This document shows, piece by piece, positions 62,091 through 64,000 of a DNA stretch of 64,000 nt (position 1 is its first letter; each line of letters begins with the position of its first letter). The position numbers and the translations under genes were made by a program. This stretch comes from UBA8190 sp003453695 (GTDB lineage: Bacteria > Actinomycetota > Acidimicrobiia > Acidimicrobiales > UBA8190): the NCBI GenBank assembly GCA_036796975.1, contig DAIRBY010000008.1, forward strand, positions 15,219-79,218, given 5' to 3'. The notes under the pieces are model-generated. The model worked only from the letters and a program-made list of their open reading frames with translations. It was not told the DNA's origin and did not search any database.

Positions 62091-62156
62091 TTGGAGCGGG
62101 AGCCACCGGCGGCGAGCCCGGTGCCGCGCTCCCAGGAACGGGGCGAGGTGGAGCCC

Positions 62157-63419
62157 ATGAGCGGACGACCGTCGAGGTTCGTCTCCATCGAGGAGGCGCT
62201 CGAGGACCTGCGCCAGGGGCGCATGGTCGTGGTGTGCGACGACGAGGGGCGGGAGAACGAGGGGGACCTCACGCTGGCGGCGCAGTTCGCCACACCCGAG
62301 GCCATCAACTTCATGGCCAAGGAGGCGCGGGGGCTCATCTGCCTGGCCCTCACCCCCGAGCGGTGCGAGCAGCTCGAGCTGCCGCTCATGGCGGCACACA
62401 ACGAGTCGCGCTTCGAGACCGCCTTCACGGTGTCGGTGGAGGCGCGCCACGGCGTGTCCACCGGGATCTCGGCCGCCGACCGGGCCCGCACCATCCAGGT
62501 CGCCATCGACCCCGAGAGCAGGCCGTCCGACCTCGTGCAGCCCGGGCACGTCTTCCCGCTCAAGGCCAAGGCGGGAGGGGTGCTCGAGCGCACCGGGCAG
62601 ACCGAGGCCGCCGTCGACCTCATGCGCCTGGCCGGGCTCATCCCCGCCGGCGTCATCTGTGAGGTCATGAACGACGACGGGACGATGGCACGCGTCCCCG
62701 ACCTCGAGCGCTACTGCCGCCGTCACGGTCTCAAGATGGTCACCGTCGCCGACCTCATCGCCTACCGGCGCCGGCACGAGGTGCTGGTACAGCGGGTGGT
62801 GGAGACGTCGCTCCCGACGCGCTTCGGGCGGTTCGCCATCATCGGGTACGAGACCTCGGTCGACGACCACCAGCACGTGGCTCTCGTGAAGGGGGACGTG
62901 GCCGGGTGCAGCGAGGTCGTGGTCCGGGTGCACTCCGAATGCCTCACCGGCGACACCTTTCACTCGCTGCGCTGCGATTGCGGAGAGCAGCTCGAGCAGT
63001 CGCTGGCCGTGATCGAGGCCGAGGGCAGAGGCGTCGTGCTCTATCTCGCCCAGGAGGGCCGGGGCATCGGCCTCATCGACAAGCTGCGCGCCTACGAGCT
63101 CCAGGACGCCGGGTTCGACACGGTGGAGGCGAACCTCGAGCTCGGTCTCCCGGTCGACTTGCGCGACTACGGCATCGGCGCCCAGATCCTGGCCGACCTC
63201 GGCCTGAGCAGCATCCGCCTCCTCACCAACAACCCGAAGAAGATCCACGGCCTCGAGGGCTTCGGCCTGTCGGTCACCGAGCAGGTGCCCATTCGTGTCC
63301 CTTCCAATCCCTACAACGCCCACTACCTGCGCACCAAGAGTCAGAAGATGGGCCACACCTTCCCCCTGCCGGCGATCGCCGCCACCGAGGACGTGGAGGA
63401 GGCGGCGGAGGTCGGTTAG
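62157..63419 (+). CDS. ribBA: Bifunctional 3,4-dihydroxy-2-butanone-4-phosphate synthase/GTP cyclohydrolase II
   Basis: 420 residues. The first ~205 are the RibB domain (VVVCDDEGRENEGDL, with the acidic loop, and RFETAFTVSVEARHGVSTGISAADR). The rest is RibA, with the zinc Cys in HSECLTGDTFHSLRCDCGEQL and the segments YLAQEGRGIGLIDKL, DYGIGAQILADLG and LLTNNPKKIHGLEGFGL. It makes two riboflavin precursors from ribulose 5-phosphate and GTP. The ATG at 62157 follows GAGGTGGAG. Not next to other rib genes here; a KstR-like site lies 66 bp upstream, which is unusual for this gene. Confidence 0.95.
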   Translation: MSGRPSRFVSIEEALEDLRQGRMVVVCDDEGRENEGDLTLAAQFATPEAINFMAKEARGLICLALTPERCEQLELPLMAAHNESRFETAFTVSVEARHGVSTGISAADRARTIQVAIDPESRPSDLVQPGHVFPLKAKAGGVLERTGQTEAAVDLMRLAGLIPAGVICEVMNDDGTMARVPDLERYCRRHGLKMVTVADLIAYRRRHEVLVQRVVETSLPTRFGRFAIIGYETSVDDHQHVALVKGDVAGCSEVVVRVHSECLTGDTFHSLRCDCGEQLEQSLAVIEAEGRGVVLYLAQEGRGIGLIDKLRAYELQDAGFDTVEANLELGLPVDLRDYGIGAQILADLGLSSIRLLTNNPKKIHGLEGFGLSVTEQVPIRVPSNPYNAHYLRTKSQKMGHTFPLPAIAATEDVEEAAEVG

Positions 63420-64000
63420 GGCGCTTCTGCCAGGGATGTGCCGTCGAATGCGACGTGCGGACCGTCGCCCTCGGCGATGTCGGCTCCCGCTTCTCGTGCC
63501 AGCAGGGAAGCGAGGATGTCGGGGGCTTCGAAGGGGAGCATGTGGCCGGCGTCCGGCACGACCAGCAGGCGGGCACCGGCCACCGCCGAGGCGATGCACC
63601 GTGCCTGACGCGGCGGAGTGAAGCGGTCCCGGCTTCCGACCACCACGGTCACCGGCACGGCGATGGTGGAGAGCGCCGGGGTGAGGTCCATGGCGGTCAT
63701 GGCCGAGAGCAGCTCGGCCCGCAGCACTCCTGGTGTGGACAGAAACGTCTCGGCGATGGCGGCGAGATGGGCGCGGTGGCGGTCCTTGCCCACGAAGTCC
63801 CTGACTGCGAAGCGGCCCAGACGGCCCCGGGCGAGGAGGGCGTTCACCGTTCGGTGGCCGACGAGGCGCGGGCCCATCCGCCGCCGGCATCCCGGGGCCG
63901 CAGGGCTGCAACGGGACCGGCCTGGCGCCGGGAAAGACGACGGCGCTCGGCAGCCGCTCCTTGAACACGGGCTGGCTCGCATACGACCCTGCGCCCTGCA
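63416..64000 (-). CDS. Alpha/beta hydrolase, 3' part only (cut by the window edge)
   Basis: The frame runs to the right edge; about 150 C-terminal residues are convincing. RLGRFAVRDFVGKDRHRAHLAAI, then the strand IAVPVTVVVGSRDRFTPPRQAR (acid Asp) and LLVVPDAGHMLPFEAPDILASLL (catalytic His) match an alpha/beta hydrolase. The nucleophile lies outside the window. The ~40 residues near the edge are Arg/Pro/Ser-rich and doubtful; a frameshift there is possible. The stop overlaps the ribBA stop by 4 nt (convergent). Confidence 0.75.
   Translation of the reverse strand, partial: CRAQGRMRASPCSRSGCRAPSSFPAPGRSRCSPAAPGCRRRMGPRLVGHRTVNALLARGRLGRFAVRDFVGKDRHRAHLAAIAETFLSTPGVLRAELLSAMTAMDLTPALSTIAVPVTVVVGSRDRFTPPRQARCIASAVAGARLLVVPDAGHMLPFEAPDILASLLAREAGADIAEGDGPHVAFDGTSLAEAP

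Noticed and set aside
61992..63968. 658-codon open frame on the - strand
   Set aside because: Antisense shadow of ribBA; no motif, and ribBA is certain.

Overview
The window is a 64 kb piece of a very GC-rich genome with actinobacterial gene content: F420-type luciferase-like monooxygenases, a PimB-like mannosyltransferase, a cobalamin-dependent ribonucleotide reductase (NrdJ), an Lhr helicase, paired thiolase/DUF35 genes, and operators resembling KstR, DosR and NrdR sites. Acidimicrobiia is my best guess at class level, but this is inference without any search. A 10-N block at 28852-28861 shows it is a scaffolded draft assembly. GTG starts are frequent, 1-4 nt stop/start overlaps are common, and many genes carry a TANNNT hexamer 6-9 nt before the start codon, suggesting widespread leaderless transcription.

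Layout. 1-12900: mostly housekeeping genes (ABC ATPase cut by the left edge, acyl-CoA dehydrogenase, trpD, DnaQ-like exonuclease, two small cysteine-rich proteins before a GT4 glycosyltransferase, SRPBCC protein, ROK glucokinase, AlaC-like transaminase, amidase, and a divergent TetR/PlsC pair). 12900-21900: a NatAB-like exporter, a fatty-acid desaturase facing a PaaX-like regulator across a compact shared promoter region, glycerol kinase, and nrdJ behind a clear promoter with two NrdR boxes exactly 31 bp apart.

22000-35600: an accessory island with the look of a defence cluster. It holds a coupled operon of a small protein, a two-TM SLATT-type protein and a CD-NTase-like nucleotidyltransferase (CBASS-like). 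It also holds an XRE regulator with partner genes, a membrane-anchored HNH protein, and a PD-(D/E)XK nuclease followed by a roughly 1100-residue SF1 helicase with a C-terminal nuclease domain. A divergent winged-helix/coiled-coil nuclease pair follows, and an XRE gene coupled to an unrecognised partner closes the island. The helicase is interrupted only by the N block, and joining the flanks through a shared 7-bp overlap restores one reading frame.

35700-49250: core genes return (cytidylate-kinase-like protein, a probable pseudokinase, gpsA, RNase Z, FKBP lipoprotein, lhr), then small enzymes, a decayed remnant of a hydrolase/adenylate cyclase gene, and a binding protein/ferritin-like pair. 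49260-62160: a catabolic region. A tightly overlapping operon encodes two family III CoA-transferases and two thiolase-fold/DUF35 pairs (an Ltp/ChsH2-like arrangement known from steroid side-chain cleavage), divergent from an amidohydrolase. An adenylate cyclase-YHS fusion, an esterase, an F420-type oxidoreductase, an SDR and a frameshifted metallo-beta-lactamase protein follow. KstR-like palindromes sit just before ribBA. The right edge cuts an alpha/beta hydrolase.

A theme across the window is short tandem repeats, often with a 9-bp period, in intergenic gaps and inside two coding regions. All functional calls come from reading motifs by eye.
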